From Parasedimentitalea huanghaiensis (GTDB lineage Bacteria > Pseudomonadota > Alphaproteobacteria > Rhodobacterales > Rhodobacteraceae): 64,000 nucleotides of DNA. Below the pieces are notes generated by a model that ran no database searches, was not told where the DNA came from, and worked only from the letters and a program-made list of their open reading frames with translations. The stretch spans positions 62,001 through 126,000 of the forward strand of contig NZ_WQLV01000011.1 of assembly GCF_009753675.1 (NCBI RefSeq), in the 5' to 3' direction. Shown here piece by piece: positions 63,436 through 64,000 of this stretch; the first letter of the stretch is position 1; each line of letters starts with the position of its first letter. Position numbers and translations under genes: made by a program.

Positions 63436-64000
63436 TCAGCTGAGCGTCGTATTAAAGACACCAGGGAGCGTCACTTCCATCAATTCAATATCATCCGATG
63501 CATCGGTCAGGCGGGTTTTCATCCCCGGGGGAATTACAAATGCATCCCCCTGTTCCAGCTGGTAGGGTTCACGCCCCTCGCCTTCGAGTGTGACTGTACC
63601 GTCCATGACAAATGTGAAATGAATATCCGTGTCGTGAGTTGCCCATTGCGGAGTCCCCTTGCCCCGGCGAACCACTTGTACACCAGCAACACCTTTGGTG
63701 TTCTCCGAAATCGAAGTATCGCGACAAACAAACCCTGGCAGGCGGAATGGAACCCAGTCTGCGCCCTCAGCTTTATTATACACAAACCGCTGTCCCTGCC
63801 ATTCACGCTCGGGGCGCAATTGTTCCGTCGGCAGTGTCATCTCATGGTCGATTTCGGTCACATGCTCGGCAGGCACACCGATTTCGATCACCTGCACATT
63901 ATCGCTGGCCTCCAGCACCCTGTGGCGAATTTCAGGCGGCTGAATGAAGCAGTCACCTGCTGTCAGGCGCATTTTGGGCCCCTGATCTTCATAAACAACG
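63436..64000 (-). CDS. Double-cupin protein, 5' end outside the window
   Basis: The reading frame is open to the right edge (residues before the in-frame ATG at 63972 continue VYEDQGPK), so the N-terminal part is missing. The visible 188 residues show the end of a first cupin barrel (GDCFIQPPEIRHRVLEASDN) and a complete second barrel (HDTDIHFTFVMDGTVTLEGEG, then QGDAFVIPPGMKTRL). Metal ligands are His of the HFTF strand and the following acidic and His positions. Function unknown; bicupin enzymes include dioxygenases and ureidoglycine-type hydrolases. Confidence 0.7.
   Translation of the reverse strand, partial: VVYEDQGPKMRLTAGDCFIQPPEIRHRVLEASDNVQVIEIGVPAEHVTEIDHEMTLPTEQLRPEREWQGQRFVYNKAEGADWVPFRLPGFVCRDTSISENTKGVAGVQVVRRGKGTPQWATHDTDIHFTFVMDGTVTLEGEGREPYQLEQGDAFVIPPGMKTRLTDASDDIELMEVTLPGVFNTTLS

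Noticed and set aside
1-64000. CRISPR arrays, insertion sequences, prophage, integrons
   Set aside because: No regularly spaced repeats, transposase, integrase or long terminal inverted repeats were found.

Overview
The window looks like chromosomal DNA of a marine alphaproteobacterium of the Rhodobacteraceae (Roseobacter group). The reasons are the complete sox thiosulfate-oxidation locus, a fused Mrp/Pha-type antiporter subunit A, a SelD fusion protein with MnmH, the pairing of acyl-CoA dehydrogenases with a cupin between fadA and fadB, and a Hint-domain protein of a type common in that group. This assignment is inferred from protein families; no rRNA or other taxonomic marker is present. 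No insertion sequence, phage, CRISPR array, tRNA or rRNA was seen. Gene density is high, and many neighbours overlap by 1-20 nt.

Region 1 (1-11.5 kb) is sulfur chemolithotrophy. After the tail of a U32-family peptidase gene, soxD, C, B, A, Z, Y, X and V lie on the minus strand (transcribed V-X-Y-Z-A-B-C-D). They diverge from soxS and the ArsR-type repressor gene soxR. A frameshifted phosphotransferase gene, a SoxT/YeeE-type sulfur transporter and a secreted DUF302 protein follow. Three exact copies of ATTC-N8-GAAT, the published operator form of SqrR/BigR/SoxR persulfide sensors, sit before soxX, soxB and soxC. A one-mismatch copy lies between soxV and soxS. SoxR carries Cys42 and Cys108 at the sensor positions.

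Region 2 (11.6-22.3 kb) holds an overlapping ThDP-enzyme/CaiB-type CoA-transferase pair of unknown substrate. It also holds a TTC38-like TPR gene leading into opgC-opgG-opgH (periplasmic glucan synthesis and decoration), and a translationally coupled rhodanese/esterase pair on the minus strand. Region 3 (22.5-28.4 kb) is a complete seven-subunit Mrp Na+/H+ antiporter operon with fused A+B. Region 4 (28.4-40.8 kb) has a flavoprotein-SelD fusion tail-to-tail with mnmH (selenium modification of tRNA), a MarR regulator, a SRAP protein, an AT-rich TPR-sulfotransferase and a secreted 5'-nucleotidase. It also has a DUF952-pyrD-ArsC-like operon and a MATE/double-thioesterase operon.

Region 5 (40.8-50 kb) has two tandem paralogous MerR regulators. 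Downstream is a fatty-acid or related acyl-CoA beta-oxidation block: two acyl-CoA dehydrogenases flanking a 70-aa unknown, a GST, fadA, a cupin and fadB. Two consecutive strong terminators end it. Region 6 (50-58.6 kb) has a Hint protein lacking the usual catalytic Cys, a sulfotransferase, a hybrid histidine kinase, an acyl-CoA synthetase, a one-TM unknown and a SPOR protein. Region 7 (58.7-64 kb) is a nucleoside salvage operon, cdd-deoA-deoB-add-upp, preceded by a two-cupin protein cut by the window edge.

Most of the window is well-understood metabolism. The parts that deserve a second look are the sulfur-sensor operator set inside the sox cluster, the unassigned ThDP/CoA-transferase pair, the opgCGH/TTC38 arrangement, the MerR pair with its triple half-site region, and the small or cupin genes embedded in the beta-oxidation block.
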